From Mycobacteroides chelonae (GTDB lineage Bacteria > Actinomycetota > Actinomycetes > Mycobacteriales > Mycobacteriaceae), in NCBI RefSeq assembly GCF_016767715.1, contig NZ_CP050145.1, forward strand, positions 3,658,001 through 3,722,000: a DNA stretch of 64,000 bases. Reading direction: 5' to 3'. The notes beneath the pieces were generated by a model that made no database searches, was not told where the DNA came from, and saw only the letters and a list, made by a program, of their open reading frames with translations. The translations under genes and the position numbers were made by a program. Shown here piece by piece: positions 1 to 9,430 of the stretch (position 1 is its first letter; each line of letters begins with the position of its first letter).

Positions 1-27
1 TACGTGGCTGTTGCTGGTTTCCATCGA

Positions 28-1203
28 TCAGTACATGACCATGTCGGGGTCCACCTGTTTGGCCCAGGCCGCAATGCCGCCCTGGAGGTGTACCGCGTCC
101 GCGAAACCCGCCTTCTTGACGGCCACAAGCGCCTCTGCCGACCGAATCCCCGTCTTGCAGTACAGCACCGCCTGACGGTCCTGCGGCAGCTTGGCAAGGC
201 CGGCACCGGACTCCAGGGTCGACTTGGGCACCAGCTCGGCACCGTCGATGTGGACGATGTCCCATTCGACCGGCTCGCGCACGTCGATCAGCGCCACCTT
301 CTTGTCGGCGTCGAGCAATTCGCGCAGTTCACGGGGGGTAATTGTGGAATCTGCCACCGCAGCCGAGGCCTCGTCGCTGATCACGCCGCAGAACGCGTCA
401 TAGTCGATGAGCTCGGTGATCTTCGGCGTGGCCGGATCCTTACGGATCTTGATGGTGCGGTAAGTCATGTCGAGCGCGTCGTACACCATGAGCCGGCCGA
501 GCAAGGAGTCACCGATCCCGGTGATCAGCTTGATGGCCTCGGTACCCATCACCGAGGCGATGGATGCGCACAGGATGCCCAGCACGCCGCCCTCCGCGCA
601 GGACGGCACCATGCCCGGAGGCGGCGGCTCGGGGTACAAGTCGCGATAGTTCAAGCCGAGCCCGTCGGGCGCGTCCTCCCAGAAGACCGATACCTGCCCC
701 TCGAAACGGTAGATCGAGCCCCACACGTAGGGCTTGTGTGCGAGCACCGCGGCGTCGTTCACCAGGTAGCGCGTCGCGAAGTTGTCGGTGCCATCCAGGA
801 TCAGGTCGTACTGCGAGAACAAGTTCACCGCGTTATCGGGTTCCAGACGCAGCTCATGCAACCGCACCTCGACCAGCGGATTGATCTCCAGCACCGAGTC
901 ACGCGCACTCTGCGCTTTGGACCGGCCGATATCGGACTGGCCGTGGATGATTTGGCGCTGCAGGTTGGACTCGTCGACAACGTCGAACTCGACGATGCCG
1001 ATGGTGCCGACACCCGCGGCGGCCAGGTACAAGAGTGTCGGAGATCCGAGGCCGCCCGCACCGATGACGAGCACCTTGGCATTCTTGAGTCGCTTCTGCC
1101 CATCGACGCCCAGGTCAGGGATGATCAGATGCCGGCTGTACCGCGCGACTTCCTCGCGGGTCAGATCGGCGGCGGGACTTACCAACGGCGGCAATGTGGG
1201 CAC
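28..1203 (-). CDS. moeZ: MoeZ-type adenylyltransferase/sulfurtransferase
   Basis: This 391-residue protein joins an E1-like ThiF/MoeB domain to a C-terminal rhodanese domain. The nucleotide-binding glycine motif GAGGLGSP lies at about residues 48-55 and the metal/substrate segment ILDGTDNF near 135. The rhodanese domain begins near 283 and carries its active-site cysteine in CKTGIRS at about 349. Family members adenylate the C-terminus of small sulfur carriers (MoaD, CysO, ThiS) and then thiocarboxylate them, feeding molybdopterin, cysteine and thiamine synthesis in the cytosol. The start is GTG, chosen because AGGAG lies five bases upstream. It matches Rv3206c in order and architecture. The function is assigned from the family; the precise carrier partners are inferred. 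Confidence 0.95.
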   Translation of the reverse strand: MPTLPPLVSPAADLTREEVARYSRHLIIPDLGVDGQKRLKNAKVLVIGAGGLGSPTLLYLAAAGVGTIGIVEFDVVDESNLQRQIIHGQSDIGRSKAQSARDSVLEINPLVEVRLHELRLEPDNAVNLFSQYDLILDGTDNFATRYLVNDAAVLAHKPYVWGSIYRFEGQVSVFWEDAPDGLGLNYRDLYPEPPPPGMVPSCAEGGVLGILCASIASVMGTEAIKLITGIGDSLLGRLMVYDALDMTYRTIKIRKDPATPKITELIDYDAFCGVISDEASAAVADSTITPRELRELLDADKKVALIDVREPVEWDIVHIDGAELVPKSTLESGAGLAKLPQDRQAVLYCKTGIRSAEALVAVKKAGFADAVHLQGGIAAWAKQVDPDMVMY

Positions 1204-1301
1204 CGTGACTCCTGTAACTCGAATTCCTCAGGGCTGTCTGAAAGGGCTACAGCTGCATCAACAGTATCGGGATGCCAACCCTTCCCGAGCCGGGACTGCC
1301 G

Positions 1302-2321
1302 CTACGGAATCGGATACGGCCAGGGATTCGTGCGGCAGCTCTTGCCGTCGGGCTTGATCGAATCCGCGTCGAACTTCGCCGCGTCATTGTTGTTGGTGCT
1401 GAATGTCTGCTGCATCATCACCGGCGCCAGCTGCTGGTCCTGCTCACACGGTTCGTGAACCCGATAACCGATGGCATGTCCGACTTCGTGGTTGATGACG
1501 TACTGGCGGTACGAGGTGATGTCGCCCTGGAACGGCACCGCACCGCGTACCCACCGCGCTTCGTTGATGAACACGCGCCGGTCACCGTTTTCGCCGTATC
1601 GCGGGTTGTAGCACGACGCCTCGAGCTGTATCTCATAGCCGCAGCCCTCGCGCACCGTCGCCGGCGAGGTCAGTGAGATCCGGAAATCAGGTGTGCCGGA
1701 GTCGATCCGGACGAACCCGAACTGCGGGTTATGCGTCCAGCTCTTCTGGCTGGCCAGTGTCTCGGTCACCATGCGCGCGAAGAGATCGTCACCACCGAAT
1801 CCCATGGTGTCGATGCCGTCTTCGACCTCGATGGTGTACGCGAACACCTTCGCCGCACCCGTCCCGATCTGGGGTGTCGTACCCGGTACGACGTGCCAGG
1901 ACTTGGCGCCGGCCTCGGTGAACGACTCCCCCTCCGGCAGCACGCCGGTGGGCAGGGTCGCGTCGAACTGGGTGAGGCCCTTGGGCGGAGCGCCAATGAT
2001 CGCGTCACCCAGCGCGCCAATGGATGGCGGATCGGCGACGGGCTCGTTGGGGCCGGTACCCGCATGTGAGGGTTCACGCTGCGTGACGGTTTGGTAGCCG
2101 ACGAAGACGGTCAACCCGACCAGCAACGGGATGGCGTACGCGCGCCACCCATAGGTGGAGATGAAACGACCGAGCCAGGTCTGCTTGCGCCAGCGGTCGC
2201 GATCGCGCCGATCGGAACGGATGCGTCCGCTTCCCTCGGCGAGCGGATCGCGCTGGGCGCGCAGTGGCTCGTAGCGTTCGGAGGACTCCTGCACGGGGAG
2301 TCGACTCATGGTTTCTGGCAT
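1302..2321 (-). CDS. DUF3152 protein, membrane-anchored, zinc-protease-like
   Basis: A 339-residue protein with a charged Arg/Asp-rich cytosolic N-terminus, one transmembrane segment at about 60-77 and a large extracytoplasmic domain. Near residue 278 it has HEVGHAIGYRVH, an HExxHxxG motif with a further His, which suggests a metal-dependent peptidase resembling the metzincins, although the third His is one residue further away than in the classic motif. Four cysteines in the outer domain could form disulfides. It is the DUF3152 family (position of Rv3207c); no substrate is known to me. I chose the ATG at 2321 (AGG upstream) over an upstream ATG at 2363; a third ATG four codons in is also possible. 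Confidence 0.82.
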   Translation of the reverse strand: MPETMSRLPVQESSERYEPLRAQRDPLAEGSGRIRSDRRDRDRWRKQTWLGRFISTYGWRAYAIPLLVGLTVFVGYQTVTQREPSHAGTGPNEPVADPPSIGALGDAIIGAPPKGLTQFDATLPTGVLPEGESFTEAGAKSWHVVPGTTPQIGTGAAKVFAYTIEVEDGIDTMGFGGDDLFARMVTETLASQKSWTHNPQFGFVRIDSGTPDFRISLTSPATVREGCGYEIQLEASCYNPRYGENGDRRVFINEARWVRGAVPFQGDITSYRQYVINHEVGHAIGYRVHEPCEQDQQLAPVMMQQTFSTNNNDAAKFDADSIKPDGKSCRTNPWPYPIP

Positions 2322-2468
2322 GGACCTACGATTATGCGCCCATTGGTGCCGGTCGTAGGTCACCGGGCAAGGATGGCATAGCGACAGGCCATCCCGCCTC
2401 GGGCACGCCGCCGGATGCCAGGAGTACTGTCTGTAGTTCGGGTTCAGGCGGATTGAATAGCCGGCTGA

Positions 2469-3427
<959 letters not shown>

Positions 3428-3595
3428 GGGGACACCTTTCCAAGTTGTTGAGCCGCCATTGAGCTCGTATCGACGAGGTTAGCCGACGCGCTTCACGCCG
3501 ACACACCTCGCATGATCGTGCCAGTCCTTAAGTCACAGCAGTAACATCAGCATCAGATTTCACATTTGATTTGGGGCTGAGAGGAAGCGCTGATC

Positions 3596-4324
3596 ATGGT
3601 CGGTTATCGCGGAGATTCTCGGTACTCGAGCGACTACGAGCCCTACGACGACCCGTACGACTCCCAGACGACCCCGCAGTACCGCGAGTACTCGGGTCTC
3701 GATGAGGACTTCGAGTACCGGCCCCCGGGTTCCAACGAGAACTGGAAATGGGTCGCGTCCATCGCCGGAGCCGTGCTGGCAATCGCCGTCATCGCGACGG
3801 CGGTCGTGCTCAGTGGCGGCGAGGACAAGCCGCCGGCCGCCGCCATCACCACACCCGTGCCCTCGCTGACTCCGGTGACCACCACCGCGCCCCCGCCGCC
3901 GCCCTCGGCGACATCGACGCCACCATCGACGACAACCGTGACGAGCACGCCTGTGCAGGAGACGCCGTCCACCGCGCCGTCCACCGAGGCGCCGCCGCCC
4001 GAGCCTCCCCCGTCGAACCCGATGCTTCCGCCGGAAGGCCAGCGGCCGATCACTCCCGCGGCATTCGCGTACTACGTGACGGGTAACCAGACGCCGGGCG
4101 ATCTGCTCACCATCACCTACACCGACGGCAACGGCACAACACGCACCGTGCTCGGCGCCTCACTGCCCTGGACGATGATCGTGACCCCGAGCCCCGGTAT
4201 CACCGGCGGCTCGATCACCGCGACGAGCTTCGCGAGCCAGGTCAACTGCTCGATTACCAATAGCGAGAGTCAGATACTGGCGGTGCAGAGCAGCAACAGC
4301 ATCATCGCGCGCTGCGCCAAGTAG
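3596..4324 (+). CDS. Secreted or anchored Thr/Pro-rich protein (Rv3209-like)
   Basis: A 242-residue protein with a Tyr/Asp-rich cytosolic head (residues 1-48), one transmembrane helix at about 51-73, a long Pro/Thr linker (about 77-145) that would span the cell wall, and a compact C-terminal domain. The C-terminal domain (YYVTGNQTPGDLLTITYTDG onward) has the look of the MmpS-like beta-sandwich found in mycobacterial periplasmic proteins, with two cysteines (in VNCSI and IARCA) that could pair. The start has GAGGAAG about ten bases upstream. It corresponds in position to Rv3209. No enzymatic motif is visible; a structural or accessory envelope role is inference. Confidence 0.85.
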   Translation: MVGYRGDSRYSSDYEPYDDPYDSQTTPQYREYSGLDEDFEYRPPGSNENWKWVASIAGAVLAIAVIATAVVLSGGEDKPPAAAITTPVPSLTPVTTTAPPPPPSATSTPPSTTTVTSTPVQETPSTAPSTEAPPPEPPPSNPMLPPEGQRPITPAAFAYYVTGNQTPGDLLTITYTDGNGTTRTVLGASLPWTMIVTPSPGITGGSITATSFASQVNCSITNSESQILAVQSSNSIIARCAK

Positions 4325-4333
4325 CTCTCGCCG

Positions 4334-4984
4334 CTACGCGAGCCCGAGGACGGCCATCCGCTCGGTGTGCGCCTTCTGCAGCCGCTCGAAGAACTCGTTG
4401 AGGTTGCCCAAACCGGCATCACCGGACATCACCAGCTCGGCCAGCTCATCGTGCCCAGCCAGCACGTGCTGCGCCTGCGTCACCGCCTCACCCAGCAGCC
4501 GCCGCCCCCACAGGGTGAGCCGGTTGCGCTGCTGCGGGTTGTCCTTGACGGCCTCACGCACCTGAGCGATAACGAATTCCGAGTGCCCCGTGGTACCCAG
4601 CACCGACTTGAGAACCGCCGCCGATTCACCCGGTAACGAGGCCACGACCTCGCCATAGAAGTCGGCTGCCAGCGAGTCGCCGATGTACGCCTTCACCATG
4701 GCCTCCAGCCAGGTCCGCGGCAGCGTCAGCGAGTGGTAGTTCTCCAGGGTCTTGACGTACGGCTCCATGGCCGCCAGCACGTCAACTCCGTTGGCCTCCA
4801 TCGCATCCCGCAGTACCTCGTAGTGACGCATCTGCGAGGCCGCCATGCTGGCGATCGCGATCTTGCTGGCCAAATCGGGCGCCATCTTGGACTCGTCGGT
4901 CAACCGGTAGAACGCCGCGATCTCGCCGTACGCGATCACCGCGAACAGCTGATTGACGCCGGGAGGATCGAGGTCCGTACTCAT
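4334..4984 (-). CDS. Ferritin-like fold protein (Rv3210c-like)
   Basis: A 216-residue, almost entirely helical protein. The N-terminal half reads as a four-helix ferritin-like bundle with spaced Glu and His residues (for example E in AYGEIAAFYR and H/E in MRHYEVLRDAMEANG), which is why this family is annotated ferritin-like, although I cannot confirm a complete di-iron site. The ATG at 4984 (MSTDLDPPG) fits the conserved N-terminus; a longer ORF back to 5065 would add 27 low-complexity residues. It faces away from the RhlE gene across a 263-base divergent region, as Rv3210c does. Function unknown. Confidence 0.85.
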   Translation of the reverse strand: MSTDLDPPGVNQLFAVIAYGEIAAFYRLTDESKMAPDLASKIAIASMAASQMRHYEVLRDAMEANGVDVLAAMEPYVKTLENYHSLTLPRTWLEAMVKAYIGDSLAADFYGEVVASLPGESAAVLKSVLGTTGHSEFVIAQVREAVKDNPQQRNRLTLWGRRLLGEAVTQAQHVLAGHDELAELVMSGDAGLGNLNEFFERLQKAHTERMAVLGLA

Positions 4985-5247
4985 GCCTGGAACTCTAGTC
5001 GGGGGCCCGCGGCAGAACACCGATCTGCGCGGCAAAGCACGGCGAATCGGAAAAACGCAGCTCACCCGCTACCATGGTCGCAGGACGAACGCCCTGACCA
5101 CGAAGCACCCAGGGATTTCTCCCACAGGAAATGTGCGTGCACGTGCTGCCCTCGCCGATAGACGCGAGCCCGGCCCCTTGGAATCCTAGGAATCCGACCT
5201 ACCGATCGTGCGCGCTGAGCGAAAACACGAAAGGTACGTACACCCCC
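4985..5247. other. Divergent intergenic region upstream of rhlE
   Basis: 263 bases separate the divergently transcribed ferritin-like gene and the RhlE helicase gene. It must hold both promoters and the rhlE leader. An in-frame extension of rhlE upstream to 5131 exists but lacks similarity to helicases. I see no clear -10 element, riboswitch or strong hairpin. Confidence 0.5.
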
Positions 5248-6717
5248 ATGAGTCACATCGAACACACCTTTGCCCAGCTCGGGGTCCGCGACGAGATCGT
5301 TCGCGCCCTACGCGAGGTCGGAATCGAGCATCCGTTCGCCATCCAGGAGCTCACCCTTCCCCTCGCCCTCGGCGGCTCCGACCTCATCGGCCAGGCCCGC
5401 ACCGGTATGGGCAAGACCTACGCATTCGGCGTCCCGCTGCTGCACCGCATCGCCACCGGCGTCGAGGACCGGCCGCTCAACGGCACCCCGCGCGCCCTGG
5501 TCGTGGTGCCGACCCGCGAGCTGTGCATCCAGGTCTACGAAGACCTCATCAAGGCATCCAAGTACCTGTCGGCCGGCGACCGCGACTTCAGCGTCGTCTC
5601 CATCTACGGCGGACGCCCGTACGAGGCGCAGATCGAGTCCCTGCGCGCCGGCGCCGATGTCGTTGTCGGGACGCCCGGACGCCTGCTCGACCTGGCACAG
5701 CAGGGTCACCTGCAGCTGGGTGGCCTGGCGATGCTGGTGCTCGACGAGGCCGACGAGATGCTGGATCTGGGCTTCCTGCCCGATATCGAGCGCATTCTGG
5801 CGCTGGCGCCGTCCGCCGAGTCGGGGCGGCAGTCGATGCTGTTCTCGGCCACCATGCCCGATGCCATCATCACCCTGGCCCGCACGTTCATGAATCGTCC
5901 GACCCATATCCGGGCCGAGGCGCCCCACTCGTCGTCGGTGCACGACTCAACCGAGCAATTCGTGTACCGCGCACACGCGCTGGACAAGATCGAGTTGGTC
6001 AGCCGCATCCTGCAGGCCGAGGGCCGCGGCGCCACCATGATCTTCACCCGTACCAAGCGCACCGCCCAGAAGGTCTCCGACGAGCTGGCCGAGCGCGGTT
6101 TCGTCGTCGGCGCGGTACATGGTGACCTCGGTCAGATCGCGCGCGAAAAGGCGCTGTCCGCGTTCCGCTCCGGTGAGATCACCGTGCTGGTCGCAACCGA
6201 CGTGGCCGCCCGCGGCATCGACATCGACGATGTCACCCACGTCATCAACTACCAGTGCCCCGAGGACGACAAGACCTATGTGCACCGCATCGGACGCACC
6301 GGTCGTGCCGGGCGCACCGGCATCGCGGTCACCCTCGTCGACTGGGATGACATCGCACGCTGGCAGCTGATCGACAAGGCACTCGGCCTCGGCGTGCCCG
6401 ACCCCGACGAAACCTATTCCACCTCACCGCATTTGTTCACCGAGCTGAACATCCCCGCCGATGTGACCGGTTCGGTCGGTCCCAAGTTCGCCGGCGGACC
6501 GAAGCGCCGTGAGCCCCGGGCCGAGCGCACCGAAGGCGACAAGCCCAAGCGGACCCGCACCCGTCGGCGTACCCGCGCGGGCGAGCCCGCCGACGGTGCG
6601 GTGGCCGAAGCGCCCGCGGCAGTGGCTACCGCAGAAGGCGACCAGCCTGCTGCTGCGCGCCGTCGCCGCCGCCGTCGGCGTCCGAACGCGGCCGCTGCCA
6701 CCACCGCCACGGCGTGA
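5248..6717 (+). CDS. rhlE: DEAD-box ATP-dependent RNA helicase RhlE
   Basis: A 489-residue DEAD-box helicase. Motifs in order: Q-motif region FAIQELTLP, Walker A as ARTGMGKT, motif II VLDEADEM, motif III SATMP, then the second RecA domain with RGIDIDDVTHVINY and motif VI HRIGRTGRAG. The C-terminal 70 residues form a basic tail with a run of eight or more arginines, typical of mycobacterial RhlE and suited to RNA binding. It should unwind structured RNA in ribosome assembly or RNA decay. The start ATG at 5248 follows AAAGG and matches the family N-terminus (MSHIEHTFAQLG). The stop overlaps the next gene's start as GTGA, so the two are translationally coupled. Confidence 0.95.
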   Translation: MSHIEHTFAQLGVRDEIVRALREVGIEHPFAIQELTLPLALGGSDLIGQARTGMGKTYAFGVPLLHRIATGVEDRPLNGTPRALVVVPTRELCIQVYEDLIKASKYLSAGDRDFSVVSIYGGRPYEAQIESLRAGADVVVGTPGRLLDLAQQGHLQLGGLAMLVLDEADEMLDLGFLPDIERILALAPSAESGRQSMLFSATMPDAIITLARTFMNRPTHIRAEAPHSSSVHDSTEQFVYRAHALDKIELVSRILQAEGRGATMIFTRTKRTAQKVSDELAERGFVVGAVHGDLGQIAREKALSAFRSGEITVLVATDVAARGIDIDDVTHVINYQCPEDDKTYVHRIGRTGRAGRTGIAVTLVDWDDIARWQLIDKALGLGVPDPDETYSTSPHLFTELNIPADVTGSVGPKFAGGPKRREPRAERTEGDKPKRTRTRRRTRAGEPADGAVAEAPAAVATAEGDQPAAARRRRRRRRPNAAAATTATA

Positions 6718-7934
6718 TCGCACCGGAGCGGCGCACACGGGCCGACATCATTGCTGCGGCGGTGATCGCCGTGGTGGTCGCCGTTACCGGTGTCACGATC
6801 TGGTGGACCAGCGACGCCCGCGCCACCGTCAGCCATCCCGCAGCCGGGGACATCAAGCGCCCGATGAGTGCTACCCGGGTTCCCGACTCAGTGCGCGAAC
6901 TATGGTCCGCCTCCAGTGGAGCCACGAAGGGGCCGGTCATCGCCAGCGGTGCGGTCGTCAGCGCCGACGGACACGAAGTAGTGGCCCATGACCCGGTAAC
7001 CGGGGCCCAACTGTGGTCTTACGCGCGCCGCAATCTCGATCTGTGCGGCGCGATCGGCTTCATCGACGACGCGGTGGCCGTCTACCGAGACGCACGCGGA
7101 TGCGGCCAGGTCACGATGATCGACGGACAGACCGGCCGCCGGGGCCCGCTGCGCAGCAGCCCCAATGACCCGAAGGTCTCGTTGTCGACCGACGGCACCT
7201 ACGTGCTGGCGCTCGGCAGTACGCGGCTGGAACTGTGGCGTTCGGACATGGTGCGCACCCTGGAGTACGGGCGAGTCGTCGCTCCCCTGAACCCCAATAG
7301 CCAGCCCCGCGTGGACTGCACGCTGAAATCGGGTGCCGTCGGGTCCAGCGTGCTCGCGGTGCTGGAAACCTGCCCGCAGGACTCCACCCTGCGGCTGACG
7401 CTGCAAAAGCCCACACCAAAAGACAACGACAAGCCCGAGGAGCTCTACTCGGCGGCGCTGCCCGGAGTCGAGCGCGGCTCCGCGGCGAAGGTGCTCGCGG
7501 TCGCGGACACCCGGTCGGCCGTGTATCTGCCCGGCACGCACAATGAGCTGGTGGTCTTCGACGACCACGGCATGCGCGTCGGCGCGACAGCCCTACCGGG
7601 CGAGGTGGTCCAGTCCAACACCGCCGCCCAGGCCGGCGACGTCGTCACCTGGTGGACGGGCAATCAGGTGCTGGTGCTGGGCGGCTTCGATCTCTCCTAC
7701 CGATTCGTCCTGCCCACCACCAAGAAGCCACTGGGGCCAGGTACGGCCATGGCCGGTGAGTTACTGATCCCCGTCGAGGGCGGGATCGACGTCTTCAACA
7801 TGACCACCGGAGAATTCCGGAAATCCATTGCCGTACACCGTGATCCGGCCGACGAAAAGGGTCCTGTCATCAGCGCCGTGGTCGGCAACACGTTGGTGGA
7901 GCAGCGGGGGTCGCGAGTCTTCGCGTTGGGATAA
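6714..7934 (+). CDS. Membrane-anchored beta-propeller protein (Rv3212-like)
   Basis: A 406-residue protein with a short cytosolic N-terminus, one transmembrane helix at about 9-30 and a large extracytoplasmic domain. The domain shows recurrent WSYARR, VVSADGHEVVAHDP, LELWRSD and VYLPGTHNELVVFD patterns, the look of a PQQ-like or WD-type beta-propeller. It starts with GTG overlapping the rhlE stop (GTGA), so it is in an operon with the helicase. Position and architecture match Rv3212, a conserved protein of unknown function. A role in envelope protein interaction is plausible from the fold, but not shown by the sequence. Confidence 0.85.
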   Translation: MIAPERRTRADIIAAAVIAVVVAVTGVTIWWTSDARATVSHPAAGDIKRPMSATRVPDSVRELWSASSGATKGPVIASGAVVSADGHEVVAHDPVTGAQLWSYARRNLDLCGAIGFIDDAVAVYRDARGCGQVTMIDGQTGRRGPLRSSPNDPKVSLSTDGTYVLALGSTRLELWRSDMVRTLEYGRVVAPLNPNSQPRVDCTLKSGAVGSSVLAVLETCPQDSTLRLTLQKPTPKDNDKPEELYSAALPGVERGSAAKVLAVADTRSAVYLPGTHNELVVFDDHGMRVGATALPGEVVQSNTAAQAGDVVTWWTGNQVLVLGGFDLSYRFVLPTTKKPLGPGTAMAGELLIPVEGGIDVFNMTTGEFRKSIAVHRDPADEKGPVISAVVGNTLVEQRGSRVFALG

Positions 7935-7957
7935 CCCGCCCGCGCGGAGTGCCCGAC

Positions 7958-8761
7958 TCAGTCCACCGGCGGGGTGAAGGTCGGCATGGCCTTGCCGCTC
8001 TTCCAGTGCTTCACCAGGCTCTGCGCCAGCTCGCGATAGGCCAGCGCGCCCTTGTTCTTGCGGCCAGCGAGCACTGAGGCGCCCGAGGCGCTCGCCTCGG
8101 CGAAGCGCACCGTTCGGGGAATCGGCGGCGCGAGCACCGGCAGCTCGTAACGGTCGGCCACGTCCAACAGCACATCGCGACTGTGCGTGGTCCGCGAGTC
8201 GTACAAGGTGGGCAGCGCACCCAACAGCGTCAGCCCGGGGTTGGTGATCTGCTGTACGTCGGTCACCGTCCGCAGGAACTGTCCGACACCTCGATGCGCC
8301 AGGGTCTCGCACTGCAGCGGCACCATCACCGAATCGGCCGCCGTCAAACCATTCAGTGTCAGCACCCCCAGGGAGGGCGGGCAGTCGATGATCACCACAT
8401 CGAAGTCGTCCCCCAGCGATTCGAGCGCCCGCTTCAGCGCGTACTCGCGTCCCGCCCGCATCAGCAGCATCGCCTCGGCGCCGGCCAGGTCAATGTTCGC
8501 AGGTAGCAGCGTCAGATCCTCGGCGGTGGTGAGCAGCGCCTCCTTGATATCGGCCTGCCCCAGCAGCACCTCGTGCACCGAGACCCCCAGGCGGTCCGGA
8601 TCCTGCCCCAACGAGAACGTCAGACAGCCCTGTGGGTCGAGGTCAACCAGCAGCACCTTCTTGCCGGCCTGGGCCAATGCCGCGCCGAGGGACGCGACCG
8701 TCGTGGTTTTGGCCACCCCACCCTTTTGATTGGCTACCGCCAGCACCCGAGTCACGTCCAC
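7958..8761 (-). CDS. ParA family ATPase (Soj-like, orphan)
   Basis: A 267-residue ParA/MinD-type ATPase. The deviant Walker A motif KGGVAKTT sits at residues 13-20 with the extra signature lysine at the first position, and Walker B VVIIDCPPSLG follows at about 125. A second switch-like LVDLDPQG is at about 39. No parB partner lies beside it, so it is an orphan ParA, as Rv3213c is. Such proteins position chromosomes, polar complexes or other cargo by nucleotide-dependent DNA binding. The true cargo cannot be told from this window. It is divergent from gpm2 across a gap of about 55 bases. Confidence 0.92.
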   Translation of the reverse strand: MDVTRVLAVANQKGGVAKTTTVASLGAALAQAGKKVLLVDLDPQGCLTFSLGQDPDRLGVSVHEVLLGQADIKEALLTTAEDLTLLPANIDLAGAEAMLLMRAGREYALKRALESLGDDFDVVIIDCPPSLGVLTLNGLTAADSVMVPLQCETLAHRGVGQFLRTVTDVQQITNPGLTLLGALPTLYDSRTTHSRDVLLDVADRYELPVLAPPIPRTVRFAEASASGASVLAGRKNKGALAYRELAQSLVKHWKSGKAMPTFTPPVD

Positions 8762-8816
8762 ATACTGGCATGCCGAACACGATCACGACGGAAGTCGGTA
8801 CGGCACAATCAAGTGC

Positions 8817-9428
8817 GTGTCTGCCCCTCAGAACCGAATGTTGTTGCTACGTCATGGCGAAACGGAGTGGTCAAAGATCGGCAGGCATACCGGTCGCACC
8901 GACCTGGATCTCACGGAAATCGGTCGCGCCCAGGCTGTGGCGGCGCGCGAGGTGCTGGCCAATCTCGATCTGAATGATCCGGTTGTGGTGAGCAGTCCGC
9001 GCCGACGGGCGATCCAGACCGCCGAACTGGCGGGTCTGACGATCGACGCAACCGACGAGGAGCTCGCCGAATGGGACTACGGCGACTACGAGGGCCTGAC
9101 CACACCGCAGATCCGCGAGAACGACCCGGGTTGGCTGGTATGGACGCACGGCTGCCCCGGCGGCGAGTCGGTAGCACAGGTGCAGGCCCGGGCCGACCGG
9201 GTGATCGCCAAGATCGCCGCCGAGCTCACCCAGCGCGATGTGCTGTTGGTCGGTCATGGCCACTTCTCGCGCGCCCTCATGACCAGGTGGATCGACCTGC
9301 CGCTGGAAGAGGGCACCCGGCTGGGCATGGCCACGGCCTCGATCGCGGTGGGCGGGCATGAGCACGGCCAGCGTCAGGTGGCCGCACTTGGGCTGACCGG
9401 GTACAGGCACCCGGTACCGTCTAGCTGA
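8817..9428 (+). CDS. gpm2: Histidine phosphatase superfamily protein (Gpm2-like)
   Basis: A 203-residue phosphoglycerate mutase-like phosphatase. The catalytic RHGE motif sits at residues 12-15 (LLLRHGETEWS), with the second His in VGHGHFSRAL. The acid-base glutamate of the family lies near EWDYGDYEGL. The homologue Rv3214 has been described as an acid phosphatase rather than a mutase, so phosphatase activity is the better guess. The GTG at 8817 gives exactly the family length; the ORF can run upstream to 8730, but that region overlaps the parA start. It heads a tight operon: entC follows after two bases and the GNAT gene overlaps entC. Confidence 0.9.
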   Translation: MSAPQNRMLLLRHGETEWSKIGRHTGRTDLDLTEIGRAQAVAAREVLANLDLNDPVVVSSPRRRAIQTAELAGLTIDATDEELAEWDYGDYEGLTTPQIRENDPGWLVWTHGCPGGESVAQVQARADRVIAKIAAELTQRDVLLVGHGHFSRALMTRWIDLPLEEGTRLGMATASIAVGGHEHGQRQVAALGLTGYRHPVPSS

Positions 9429-9430
9429 CC

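Noticed and set aside
4..1458. 484-codon plus-strand ORF opposite moeZ
   Set aside because: It lies antisense to moeZ and is open because of the GC bias at third codon positions. Its protein has no domain and reads as low-complexity His/Arg/Val segments.
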